A stretch of 64,000 nucleotides of DNA, taken from positions 1,514,501-1,578,500 of the forward strand of contig NC_053045.1 in assembly GCF_003473485.1 (NCBI RefSeq), written 5' to 3'. Origin of the DNA: Medicago truncatula (taxonomy: Eukaryota; Streptophyta; Magnoliopsida; Fabales; Fabaceae). Positions 1 to 10,988 of this stretch are shown here, one piece after another; the stretch's first letter is position 1; every line of letters begins with the position of its first letter. The translations under genes and the position numbers were made by a program. The notes beneath the pieces were generated by a model, which was given only the letters and a program-made list of their open reading frames with translations, did not search any database and was not told the DNA's origin.

Positions 1-433
1 CAAAGCAAAATCTATCAGCAGTTAGCACAGTTACCAAGTAACTTTCTGATACTTTCTAAACCGATAACCAAAGCTTCAAATGAATAAATTTTAGAGGAAA
101 ACAAAACCTTTACCTTGACAAAGTGAAGTAGGAGAGCTGAAGAAGTGTGAACGGAGAAAACCACAGCAATCACAACCACACCACCAAAGGAAAACCAAAA
201 CTACATCAACCAAAAGTTCCATGAGGCCGTGAACTAAAACACAAATACAATGAGGTTCATTGGACAATTACAGACTCCACTACAATGTTATAAAGTCTAA
301 ACAAAAAACCTGCAACAAATATCCTCTCTGTACTAGAAGATAGACACACCACGTCACCACTAATACATAAAAGCCAAAACACAAGAACTCCAATGCTAAG
401 TAAGTTCCAATATACAAAAATCAGAGAAACTAA

Positions 434-1766
434 GGGCATGTTTGATTCCCTTCTTAAAAACAGTTTTTTAGTTTTTTAAAATAAAAAATTTAAAAACTTG
501 TTTGGCAATCCAATTTTAGAAGAGTATTTTTGGAAACTGTTTTTTATTTATTGGTTTTAAAACTAAAAAAGCAAAACAGGTTAAAGGTATTTTGCTTCTC
601 AATTTTCCAGTTTTTGAAAAGCAAAAACACGGAGAAGCATGCAATTTTCATTAATGGCATTTCTGTAATATTGTACAACCTGAAAATATAAGATGAAAAA
701 GTTGATTTGCTCTATGAATGAAAAAACTGATTTATGTAATTTGTGTTCTAGCTCCCTCGTGTTATGTACAATGAGTCAACTACAAACCATTTTTGCTTTT
801 TTTTACGCAATTTTTTTTCCTTCTTCCATTTCTAGATTGAACTTTTTTTATTTACATTTTAAAAAAAAATAACTTTCCATTCTTGGTTAAAAATTTAAAC
901 CGTCAAAGAGCGATTTAGTTGATAAAATTTGACTCATTCGTAAAGTTGTGGGTTTAACTCCGCTGTTTATGTGAAGACCTCTTTGATGGATGATCTGTAA
1001 ATATTTTTTTGAGTCTTGAGGCATATATTATCTCTAGCGAGCCTCCGTAGTTTAACTTATCTAAACTTTCTGATAAAAAAATTATATTGATTAAGTAAAA
1101 GATCCTTATAAATATCTATGATTTAATTTTCAATCACTACACACAAAAAATTGCATTTTTTAATCACTGTAACATTTTTCTTTAAAATTTCTATGGAACA
1201 AAAATGCTGACGAAATTGTTTTTCGGGGCTAAAAATGCTAATAAATTTTTTTACAGGAACTAAAAATATTGACATAAAATGTTACAAGAAATAAAAAATA
1301 CGATATTTTTTAAGGATTAAAAAGGAAATTCGGGATGTTTACAGCGACCATTTATTTAACTAACAAAAAAACTAATTAATATCTCATGTTTTGATAATAT
1401 AATAACTCAATTACACCTCTAAAAAAACTTAATTAAAGTTTGGTCCTTTATTTCTAGTCGTGGAATTCAATTGAGTGAGTTATTCAATTTAAGGAACTAA
1501 AATGAGATATAAAAACTGAAATATGTATCCAACAATATTTTGTAGTTTTCAAAATATATTTTGAAAGATAATTAAAAAAAAAAAAGATATTTTAAATGTA
1601 ATAGTACCAAACAGGTTTTATCATTCTCTCGTATTTAAAACTGTTTCCAAAACTAAGATTGCCAAACAACTTTTATTTTTCATTTTCTTCTTAAAAACAG
1701 TTTTTAAAATTGTTTTGTAAAATAGATTTCAAAAACTAAAAATCAAAACACATTCAAACAGGCCCC
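434..1766. mobile_element. Decayed TIR element, PIF/Harbinger-like ends
   Basis: The left end begins gggcatgtttga and the right end, read on the minus strand, begins ggggcctgtttgaatg. Both continue into related A/T-rich sequence containing 'cttcttaaaaacagttttt' and 'tgtttggcaatc', so the ends are imperfect inverted repeats over roughly 100 bases. The left flank is 'taa'; the right flank 'aaa' is only a weak match to the 3-bp TAA duplication expected of PIF/Harbinger. There is no transposase ORF, so the element is non-autonomous. A different repeat (1090-1365) appears nested inside it. Confidence 0.5.
1090..1365 (-). repeat. MITE-like repeat, second copy at 58190-58432
   Basis: On the minus strand this reads as 'aaatggtcgctgtaaacatcccgaatttcc...', then 'atttttagttcctgtaaaa', then 'gattaaaaaatgc'. 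The same order of phrases occurs on the plus strand at 58190-58432 inside an intron of the glycosyltransferase gene. The two copies are diverged. Family assignment is uncertain. Confidence 0.45.
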
Positions 1767-2274
1767 AAATAGTTCTTTATGGATTTTTCTAATAGTTCCT
1801 TTGCTTTTAACTCTAGAACTATCCTCTATTGTATCCACCCTAATAACTAGTGGCTGCTCATGTCTTCTCTTTGTATGACATAACCAAACAAGGCAACATT
1901 CAATGAAGTCTAGCCCCTCTTGTGAAAAGACAAAATACATAGAACAGACACACAGATTGATTCTTTCCTTTTGAATAAACTAGCTAGACATCCAGTAAAA
2001 TCTATTAAGTAATCAACACCATTCCCGTCAATTTGTCTTAAAATTAGCAGTTAAAATTAGAAGTTCATCATCAAACAATTATGCAGCGAGGTGTGGTGAT
2101 ATCAAGATTGATGTGGCTAGAGATACAATTCAAAAGCAAATAATTTTCAAATTTCCACAATCCATATAGAGATAAAACTATCAAGTGGTGCAATGCATTA
2201 GAGTACCTCTATTATCACTTATCAGCAAAATTGGAGTGATATGCAATCTTGTAGCCTCAAGCATCTTTGAAACC
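1767..2274. other. Intergenic stretch, no supported gene
   Basis: Unique-looking AT-rich DNA. An open frame on the minus strand (1743-1940) has no recognisable domain and overlaps the end of the transposable element, so it is not called. It could be a downstream exon or intron of the possible gene whose first exon lies at 2275-2523. Confidence 0.4.
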
Positions 2275-2523
2275 TCATGAGCAATGAAAGTACCAACGCA
2301 GCAAAGGTGGTGGAGCTTCATCTTCTTCATCCTCTAATCTTATACTGCTATTCACGCCTCCAGCACCAACGCTATCCACACCCCCACCAACACCAACGTT
2401 TCTATTACTTCTTTTCCTCAAAGAGCCTTCATTCTCTAATTCTTCATCATCCTCCTCCTCAAGAACGGGCTTGGGCTTGGGCATGGGCCTAGGATCAGGC
2501 TTATTGATCTTGATTTCAGACAT
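2275..2523 (-). CDS. Possible first exon of an unrecognised acidic, low-complexity protein
   Basis: The frame starts with ATG at 2523 and reads MSEIKINKPDPRPMPKPKPV, then a run of acidic residues (EEEDDEE), a glycine/valine-rich linker and a second acidic patch (EDEEDEAPPPLL). It is 82 codons to a stop at 2275. GC content and codon periodicity are higher than in flanking DNA, and the region just upstream (2530-2690) is also GC-rich with Pro/Ser-type codons, as expected of a 5' UTR or an N-terminal extension. A GT usable as a splice donor lies near 2292, so the stop may be in an intron and the gene may run toward lower coordinates. I do not recognise the family and found no convincing next exon. 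It could equally be a small orphan ORF. Confidence 0.3.
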   Translation of the reverse strand: MSEIKINKPDPRPMPKPKPVLEEEDDEELENEGSLRKRSNRNVGVGGGVDSVGAGGVNSSIRLEDEEDEAPPPLLRWYFHCS

Positions 2524-2897
2524 GGAAGCAGCAAGTTGAAGAGGTGAAGGGGAGAGAAATCGGGAAGTGATGGTGGAGGAAGAGGGTTGTCGAAGGGTTT
2601 TTGAGGTGGTGGTATGTAGGAATTATCACCGGCGGTGGTGCCGGTGCCGATGCCGATGCCCGTGGTGGTTGATTGAGGATTACATGACACGATGAATGGG
2701 AGAAGATAATGAATTTGGGGTAAATTTCCGAATGTTTAAAATTGGCAACTATTAAGACATTTTAAAGTTTAAATCCAAATGGATGGTTAGATGTGTGACA
2801 AGTCACATGGGTAAGGAAACCCACCATAGTGACGTGGGTAACAAAGAATTTCCCTTTTTATAATATAATTAATTAAAAAATTAGTTGAAACAAGTCA

Positions 2898-3034
2898 GTT
2901 CCGTAAGCACAGCTCAGTTGGTAGGACAACACATTATTATATGCAGGGGTCGGGATTCGAACCCTGAACACTCCACTTATTCACCTTATAAGGTGAATTC
3001 TAGTCATTAAGTTACCTGACCAAACAAAAAAAAA
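2898..3034 (+). mobile_element. tRNA-derived SINE, copy 1
   Basis: It has a tRNA-like head with an A-box (agctcagttggtagg) and a B-box (ggattcgaaccc) spaced as in RNA polymerase III promoters. A short hairpin (caccttataaggtg), the tail 'ttacctgaccaaac' and an A-run follow. Imperfect target-site duplications flank it: ttagttgaaacaagtca on the left and ttagaaacaagcca on the right. Its arrangement matches the copy at 37985-38122. It is not a functional tRNA because there is no acceptor stem or anticodon arm. Confidence 0.8.
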
Positions 3035-3960
3035 TTAGAAACAAGCCACAAAAATTTTAAAAATATTTTGTTTTCGCGTTATCATTTTTTTTACTATTTT
3101 ACCCTTTATTTAATTATTTTTTATCATTTTATTGTTCATTGTCAATAAAAACGAAAAGACTGACACCTTAATGCTCGTCTTGACTTTAGTTTACATGATA
3201 AGAGTCGAAGAAATGTTATTCGATAGTACAACTTAATGCTCGTCTTGACTCTAGTTTACATTGTAAGAGTCAAAGAAACGTTATTCAATATTGCAAAATT
3301 GAGAAAGAAATACAATAAGAAACATACTAACATCATAAAAAAATCAATTAGAAACCTTAATTTTAGTTTTTTGGTAGTAAAATACAAATATATATATTTA
3401 TGTATTAGATCTCCGTTACGTATTAATAATGTACCCACAAGTATCCAAATTTTAATTTTAGAATTAATTTTGGTATGCCCTCACGAGTATCATGAAAACC
3501 ATGCATGGAGGAAAGGGTAAATATAAAATAACTGAGGGATAAAATATAATCGTAACTTCATTGCATTTCATTTCTTCACTTTTGTTTAAACTGTTTCAAG
3601 TAGCATTCAGCATTAGTCATTTGATTGATGTTAATCTTTGCATCACTAAAGAAAGTCGCGACTCTCTTGATTAACATAACATAATTGAATGACATTTAAC
3701 ACAAAAGGCATACATAAAATAAGATGAATGTTATTTAAACAACTATTTTTGAAACAACTTATTGAATAACTATACAAAGAAATGTAAGGATTGACATAAA
3801 AACCAAAACAATAAAGAGAGAAAGTAAGAATACAATGTAAGTATAAAAAAAAAAGTTGTGACAAAATAGTTGTTTAAATACCATTTCTCTAAAATAATAC
3901 TCCCGTAAGTGTAACATATATTTGTAATAAAGTCTCTTTTTCACACATAGTATAAAATTA

Positions 3961-4134
3961 AGGAGAAAACTTAGGTACAATTCCTTAGGTGCTTTTTGTA
4001 TGGTTCTTAACTAAAAATACATATTTTTTGGATATAACAAACTTTGAGAAAATTATGGATTTGAGAAAATCATGGTGAATTTAGTTAAGAACCATAAGAA
4101 AAGCACCTAAGGAATTGTACCTAAGTTTTCTCCT
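3961..4134. mobile_element. Palindromic MITE with long near-identical TIRs
   Basis: The left arm begins aggagaaaacttaggtacaa and continues 'ttccttaggtgctttt..tatggttcttaactaaa'. The reverse complement of the right arm is almost identical over about 55 bases, leaving a central loop of roughly 65 bases. Total length is 174 bp. The target duplication is unclear (flanks 'aaaatta' and 'ataagt'). The high arm identity suggests a young insertion or hairpin-driven correction. The superfamily is not assigned. Confidence 0.85.
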
Positions 4135-4849
4135 ATAAGTAATATTGCACATATTTTGCTTTATTGTTTAATTCTGATTGGTAATTATTAAAATCTTGTT
4201 TACACTGATAAAATACTTTCAATTTAGATTTCTTAGAAGATATTTTAAACGAATTGTATCTCTACCTATGACATTTTGGGAATAAATATAGTAATAATGC
4301 TTCTAATAGTGCATTAAACAACCACTAGGTTAATTAAGAGCATCGAACATGCAACCTATGTTCATGTTTACTTTTTGCACTTAAATAAAAGTGTGTGTCT
4401 AGTCACAAGGTTACTTGGCAAAAACAAAACACACAAACAATTTCATCTAAAAATGATATGATAACCATTAAAATATCAATCCTCTAAGTAGCAAAATATT
4501 CTTAAAAGAAACGATCTACCAAAATCAAGTAACTTGAAAGTGAACGTATACTTCGTCACATATGATAAATTATGAGAGCTGAGATGGCAATAAACTTAAT
4601 ACATGGCATCGTTATTCAGTTGAGGAACATCAAATGTGAAACCATGACCGAATAAACTGTGTAATAAACAGATTCACTGGCCGAAATCATACCAAAACTG
4701 GCCATGAGCAACATCGCCAAGTATTGCGGAAACATGTACAAATGCACCAACCAACATATACTCTGCATGCAGCAAACTCTTCTCTATATCCATTGAGAAA
4801 GATGGCTTCAACAGGGAAAAAAGGACTATCTTATAGGTCAAGGCATCAA
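4135..4849. other. Intergenic, downstream of the ABCE gene
   Basis: AT-rich DNA with scattered short repeats. An open frame at 4674-4895 (minus) has no recognisable domain and runs into the duplicated 3' end of the ABCE gene, so it is not called. Part of it may be the ABCE 3' UTR. Confidence 0.4.
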
Positions 4850-5190
4850 ATAAATTAAAACTGGGAAGCTCAAATTGTTGAGTTGTTGCATTCACAAAAG
4901 AGCAGGCTGCAACAACAGAAAACAGAGTCGGTTTTCAGTTGCCGCGAAAGCAAAAGTGTTCCAAGAGCAATAGCAAATGCAAAAATAAAAATCAAACCTG
5001 AACTCAGTCATCAAGGTAATAAACTAAAACTGGGAAGCTCAAATTGTTGAGTTGTTGCGTTGGTAAAAGAGCAGGCTGCAACAATAGAAAACAGAATCAG
5101 TTTTCAGTTGCCGCGAAAGCAAAGTGTTCCAAGAGCAATAGTAAATGCAAAAATGAACAAACAAACCTGAACTTAGTCATCAAGGTAATA
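4850..5190 (-). repeat. Tandem duplication (about 169 bp x 2) spanning the ABCE 3' end
   Basis: The phrase 'ctgggaagctcaaattgttg' begins at 4861 and again at 5030. It is followed in both copies by 'gagcaggctgcaacaa', 'ttttcagttgccgcgaaagc' and 'catcaaggtaata'. The upper copy includes the true last codons and stop of the ABCE gene. The lower copy repeats those codons about 169 bp past the stop, where they are untranslated. Copies differ by a few substitutions and small indels. Confidence 0.8.
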
Positions 5191-8100
5191 ATAAGTCCCA
5201 GCAAGCTTTTGCTCTCTATCCTTGGTTGAATCAAGTTTGTTGATCCTTGGGCGGAAATTAGTTGGATCTCTTCTAAATGTGATATCAAGATGCTGCAACG
5301 ATTATTACATTAGACATTTATTACAAGCAAGTACCACGAGAGCAAAACATAATTTTTAAATTTTAACATGCATGATACTTCAATTATTTTTAAAATAACG
5401 AAACCATTGAAAAACAATGACACTTACTGATAAGAAAAGGTTCATCCCAGTCAGCAGTGATTGTGGAGAATTTGCAGTACAGTCAATTGAAGGTTGACCC
5501 TCATAAACAATAACTCTGTCAGCAAGATAAGTTGCCATGATGAAATCATGCTCAACCACAAAGGCTGTTTTCTTTGCATGAAGAATAAACCTCTTGATAA
5601 CTTTTGCAGCAATAATACGCTGTTCGGAATCAAGATATGCACTTGGCTCATCTATCAGATAAATGTCTGCAGGCTGTTGTGGTAGGACGATAGCAATTGA
5701 TTAGAAAACTGTAAATACTATTTCGTTTGAAATAAATAGGAGTGCACATCTCAAGTAGCAAAACAAAGACACAACAAAGCCAAGAGATATAGTTCTAAAA
5801 ATCTTGCCATGACGTCAGCACAAATAGATGTCTGCAGGCTACTGTCGTAGAACCGTAATGGATCAGGAATTCAATTAATATTTATTTTGAAATAAAATGT
5901 ATACACTTACGAGATAAAAAAAAAAAAAAAAAAGAACAATCTCAACAATCCATGTTTCCAAAAAACTTGACATGGGAGCAATTAACTCATTTTCATTATA
6001 TGGAAAGAAATCCAGCTGATATCACCAACATGGATTTGGCTTCTCTAAAGTAGGAGAGTACAACTCATCAACTATATAGACAAAATATTAAACGGTTGAT
6101 GCACATTCATAACAAAATCATAAAAAATCATAGATTTCATAAGATATAATCCCTTGATTTTGACATCACTCTAAGTAAATCACTCACACTCTAAAAGACC
6201 GAACTTCGACTGGCATAAAGGAAACTATGAAGCTTCAAGAATGTAAAAAGGAAAGAAAAAACAGGGCAGACACTAGAATTAAGGTGCGCAAGCAATCTTA
6301 TGCAGTTTTCAAGGATGAAACTTAAAATACCTTTCCAAGACAAAGACATAAGTAAACTCTTTGCAACTCTCCACCAGAAAGATTCAAAACTTCTTTGTCC
6401 ATCAGCTGTTCAATAAGTAGTGGTTTCATCACATCTGATATAAACTGGGGATCAGTATAAGATTTATGAATTCTTTCATGTAACAGGTGTCTAACAGTTG
6501 ATTTGAACTTTGGGGTAATTGTCTGAGGTTTGTAAGAAATATTGAACTCAGGCATCTCCAGATCAGATCCACCTATAGTGTCAGGTTTCAATGAACCAAC
6601 CTGAATAAAAGGAGGTGGTGAATAGATGTGAGAAAAATTATGCAATATTGCAGTTTGTTAAAGAAACAGATAAGACTAAAAGAATACCAGCATACGAATG
6701 AATGTTGTCTTTCCCGTCCCATTCTCACCAATCATAACAACAATCTGAGAATCCGTAAATTCTCCTCCAGCTACACGAAGCCTGAACTTGCCTTGAGTTT
6801 TGGTCATGGTTGGGTACTTGTACCGAGCATATGTTTGAGCTTCATCAGTTTCATGTGGAGTCTCTGCAACCTAGACACAACATTAAAGCAGGGTTAATTT
6901 GATAAAATTTGCGTGTTTTAGCTTAAACAGAACTGAAATTCAGAGTAATGAAAATAAACCACCAATATCTAATTTATAAGAATATTTTAATTTTGAGGTG
7001 CTGAAAATTAAAAACCAATATCTAAAAGTTCTAACAAAATAAAAGCACTTCATAATACAATTTAATCTAATATAAATGATGCATCGCAAAAGGAAATAAT
7101 TGCCATGAGTTTATTTGAATAAAAATATACTCAGTCAGAAACCAAATATTTTCGGCACTACTTTTCTCAATTCTATTGTTGGTATGATTAAACAAACACT
7201 ACTCAATCAATCTCAGTATTGTTGGTATGTTTAAACAAACACCACTCAATCAATCTCAGTGCTGAACTCTTCATTTTACCACCCAAATTGGCTTTATATT
7301 ACATAAATGGGAGTTAGGAGATAGATTATTTATACCTTGAAGGTAAGAGAGTCCTCCCGAAACCTAAGATTTTCTGTTGGAACAAAGCCAGACAAGAAGA
7401 TATTAATTCCTTCTCTGACTGAGAAAGGAAGTGTTACGACTCCATATACACCAGGTGTTCCATACAAACAGCAAATAAAGTCTGATAAGTAGTCCAAGAC
7501 ACTAAGATCGTGTTCAACAACAATTACATAGCTGAAAAAAAAAATTGAAAAAAAAATTAAGATTTATCTTGACTGGAAATCAAGGAAAGTGTGCATAGTG
7601 ATATTGACAATATTTAAAGCAGAAGCTACAGATATAAAATAAACAGACCTATTATGCCTTAGCAATGACCGGACAACTTGGGCAGCTTTCAGCCTCTGTT
7701 TCACATCAAGATAACTAGAAGGTTCATCAAACATGTATATCTCCGCATTTTGGATGGCAATACCTGCAATGGCAAACCTTTGAAGCTCACCCCCTGAAAG
7801 ATCAACAACATTACGATCTATAACTTGATTAAGCTCAAGAGCAGCACAAAGCTCTTCCTTCATATCTCTCTCATTCTTTTGGTCTAGCGCCTGCCCAACA
7901 TTCACTTGCTCCTTTCTTCGAAAGTCATCAACATACTGAGGCTTGATGATAGCCTGTATTATAACATATGTTGAAATAAGCACATTAGAAACCAAAAGGA
8001 AGAACCTTTTTTAAGTGACACGCTATCTTATCAAAACAAATTTCAAAAACAGCTTAATTGAAAGATAAAAATGTTTTTCAAAATTAAAGGATAAAGAATT

Positions 8101-9917
8101 CTGTAATGAGTGTTATAATGCTACATTTACAGAGTGCGAGAATGCTACATTTACTTCAAGTCTAGAACAGAATCAGTACTGAAACACAAAATCTTATATA
8201 CTACTTTTGTCCTTGTGTATGAGATGCTCTTGCAAAATCTCATTGCCCCTTTTATAAGACCCTTTTGAAATTTCAAGATGCATTAATTGTGTTTTTCACA
8301 CAACCACCCACCTAATCAAATGAAAAGAACGAAAAGACCAACCATTTCTCCCATTTATTAATTCAAGGATGATTTTGGAAATAGAATGAACACTATAGAC
8401 AGATTTAATGTAAAAACTATTTTCCTTAATGCTTGTGATTTGATCAATAGGGTCTTGCACATAGGGACAGAGGTAGTAACTAAATACGGATTACGATGCA
8501 TTCAAAAAATGTTTATATTCTGCATTGCAAGGCTTTCAAATTTGTATTACTGTAGCACTTTTATGATATGGTTAACAACAGTATCAAAGTTGAACTTGGC
8601 TTTTTTCTCCGCCTCTTCAAAGATTATCTATCTATGCTGTAGTTTCTACATAACACTCACAAATCACAATCACAACATATCCCTGAATTAGTGCATCCCT
8701 TCTCAATTAAAGAAATGCGCTCACAAATCACAATCACAACATATCACAGTTAATGCAACGTCAACATGATATACCGTGATTTAGTGTATCCCTTCTCAAT
8801 TAAAGAAATTCTACAAGACTATAGGTTCATAACCTCTAACATTACATAATAATTGATAAATGGTCCAATAAAAAAAATCAGAAAAACCAATTTGTAAAAT
8901 AAAAATAAAAATTACAGGTTAGAGAAACACAATCATTGTTGTTTTACACAGCCACCGAAGTCTAAATCAATAAGATAACTCTACATATGTACAAAACGAT
9001 ATTAAATACGTAAACATCACCTTCAAACCTTCCCCTCGAAAGCGAGTAAAGTAATTCTGCAATTCAGATCCCCGAAAAAAAGTCAAAATTTCCGGCCATT
9101 TAGGGGGGTTCTGCAAACCAGAAGCAGAGTTAAAAGTGAATGCAGTAAAACCTCAAACATGTCTGTCCACTTGACGGTATAAAAAAACAAAAAAAGAGTC
9201 TAATTTTGGTTCTTACGGTGAAACGACCCAAATTTGGCTCCAACTCTCCAGCCAAAACTTTAAGGGCAGTGGACTTCCCAATTCCATTTTTCCCTACCAA
9301 ACCAAGCACTTTCCCCGGCCTCGGAATCGGCAACCTATAATACACAATTCTCTTGATAAAAATAAAATAAAAAATACGTATTTGAAGAAGAACATATTAA
9401 CAGACTTTTCAGGTAAACGCAGCTAAAAGGCGCACCTGTGTAGCTTAAAAGTATTAGGACCATATCTATGAGTTGTTTCTTTGTCCAAATTCTCCGGCAA
9501 GTTGATAATCTTAATTGCTTCAAAAGGACATTTCTACACCAATGCAAACAAAAAAGCTCATCATATAAACCCAGATTATTGTTGCAAGATCATATTCATC
9601 AACTAGATTACAACAGCATAGCTGCACCTCTCAATACCTTAACACAAATACCACATCCATTGCACAATTCCTCGGATAGGTAAGCAATCTTCGATGCAGA
9701 ATTAACCTCAATACACAATTTTCCTATAATTACACGCATAATCATTTGATCATCAAAATTAAGACACATAATTAAACGTTAACATAAAATTTCAGAAAAT
9801 AATAACAACAAAGTATCTAATCATACCGGTTTTGACGACAGGGCAACTCTTCTTACACTCCTGTCGACACTTTTTCGGCTTGCATCTGTCTTCATTGACA
9901 ATGGCAATACGCGTCAT
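5173..9917 (-). CDS. ABC transporter E family protein (RNase L inhibitor-like, ribosome recycling factor)
   Basis: Eleven exons on the minus strand: 9827-9917, 9638-9723, 9436-9533, 9217-9334, 9021-9110, 7649-7953, 7336-7531, 6688-6870, 6331-6600, 5428-5673 and 5173-5292. They sum to 1803 bases, giving 600 residues, close to the ~605 of plant ABCE proteins. ABCE/RLI is a soluble Fe-S ATPase that splits ribosomes after termination and takes part in initiation. The N-terminus has the eight-cysteine, two-cluster ferredoxin-like domain ([34 protein letters not shown]). NBD1 has Walker [10 protein letters not shown], signature LSGGELQR and Walker [16 protein letters not shown]2 has [17 protein letters not shown] and [12 protein letters not shown]. 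Both H-loops (VVEHD) are kept, so catalysis should be intact. Several normally invariant neighbours are altered ([11 protein letters not shown] after the second signature; LCNGC in the cluster; a changed segment after QYVDDF), suggesting a diverged paralogue. A 5' UTR intron is likely (acceptor near 9943, donor near 10217). Confidence 0.95.
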
Positions 9918-10445
9918 GTTGCAATAAACCACCAATATTCAACTGAAAGATAATTGATGATTACATATAAAAATTGTGTCAGCAAAAAAAATAAAAATTG
10001 ATAAACATAGAAATTGATGATTACATATAAAAATTGTGAAAGCTAAAAAAAGCATAGAAAACTATACAAAAGTTCATATGCATACACACTGTTTCAAATT
10101 CAATTTCAACTTTCATCAATCACAAAATTTAATCTTATCGTAAAAACATAAATTTCACAAATAAATAGACAGAAGAATCAAAATAAACACAATCACGAAG
10201 CTGATCGGGAAGAGACCTGTCGGTGAATAGAGAGGGAGGACGGTGAAAGGTGAGCCTCGCTGGACGGGAAAGGTGCGACGGCGCAATCGCAAGGAGAGTG
10301 GAGGGTTTGTGAAACTGTTGTCTTTTACCGCACTGTAACTAGTAAAAAATATCGTGGCAAGTAACTAATTATATATAAAAAAAAAAAAAAAGAGAATTGT
10401 TCTTCCCACATATAGTATGGCTGTGCACACGAGTAAAATATGTCT

Positions 10446-10465
10446 TTCGGCAGTTAACTGCCGAA
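10446..10465. repeat. Perfect palindrome inside the left TIR
   Basis: ttcggcagttaactgccgaa is its own reverse complement. The matching 22-bp palindrome of the right TIR lies at 14226-14247. A second palindrome (tttcctcggcagttaactac plus cgaggaaa, one mismatch) occurs only in the right TIR at 14163-14190; the left arm diverges there. Confidence 0.9.
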
Positions 10466-10988
10466 GTTTTGAGTAAACCGGCGGCAGCATACTACCGAGG
10501 ATTTCCTCGGCAGTTGGAAATGTTTCATATAGTAGTGTTCAGATTTGACTAGACAACTAAAACTTTGTCATTAGTAATAAAATACTACTACTACACTTTA
10601 GGATAAAAATAACGATCACGTCTCATTGAAAATTGCTTATTATCAATACATGAAGTTACAAGAACAAACTTTAATTTTCATGCCGATTAAATCTTCATCA
10701 TTCTAAAAAACATTTCAATGTCATTCTAAATTATTTTAAAAGCCAGATTTTTACAAAAACGTTTAAAATTCATCATAACGGTTTAAATAGCAAAAAAATA
10801 TTGGTGCAAATGCACAACTTAATTAAACCAACAATTTTGTACATTAAACAAAGTAAAAAAAGCCCATGAAATTAAAAATAATGTCATCAAAGTAGAAATA
10901 TACAAATATACAAATATACAAATATACATAACTCAATGTCATCAAAAGACTAAAACTAAAAAATAAGTCCTAAAAAAGGAAAATAGTA

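Noticed and set aside
900-1075. Possible degenerate SINE ('gatttagttgataaaa', 'gtgggtttaactcc')
   Set aside because: The A- and B-box resemblance is loose, there is no A-tail with flanking duplication, and it lies inside a decayed TIR element.
2898-3034. tRNA gene
   Set aside because: A- and B-boxes are present but there is no acceptor stem or anticodon arm, and the A-tail plus flanking duplications show it is a SINE.
3236-3520. 94-codon open frame
   Set aside because: Lys/Ile/Asn-rich translation of AT-rich intergenic DNA with an equally long frame on the other strand; no motif.
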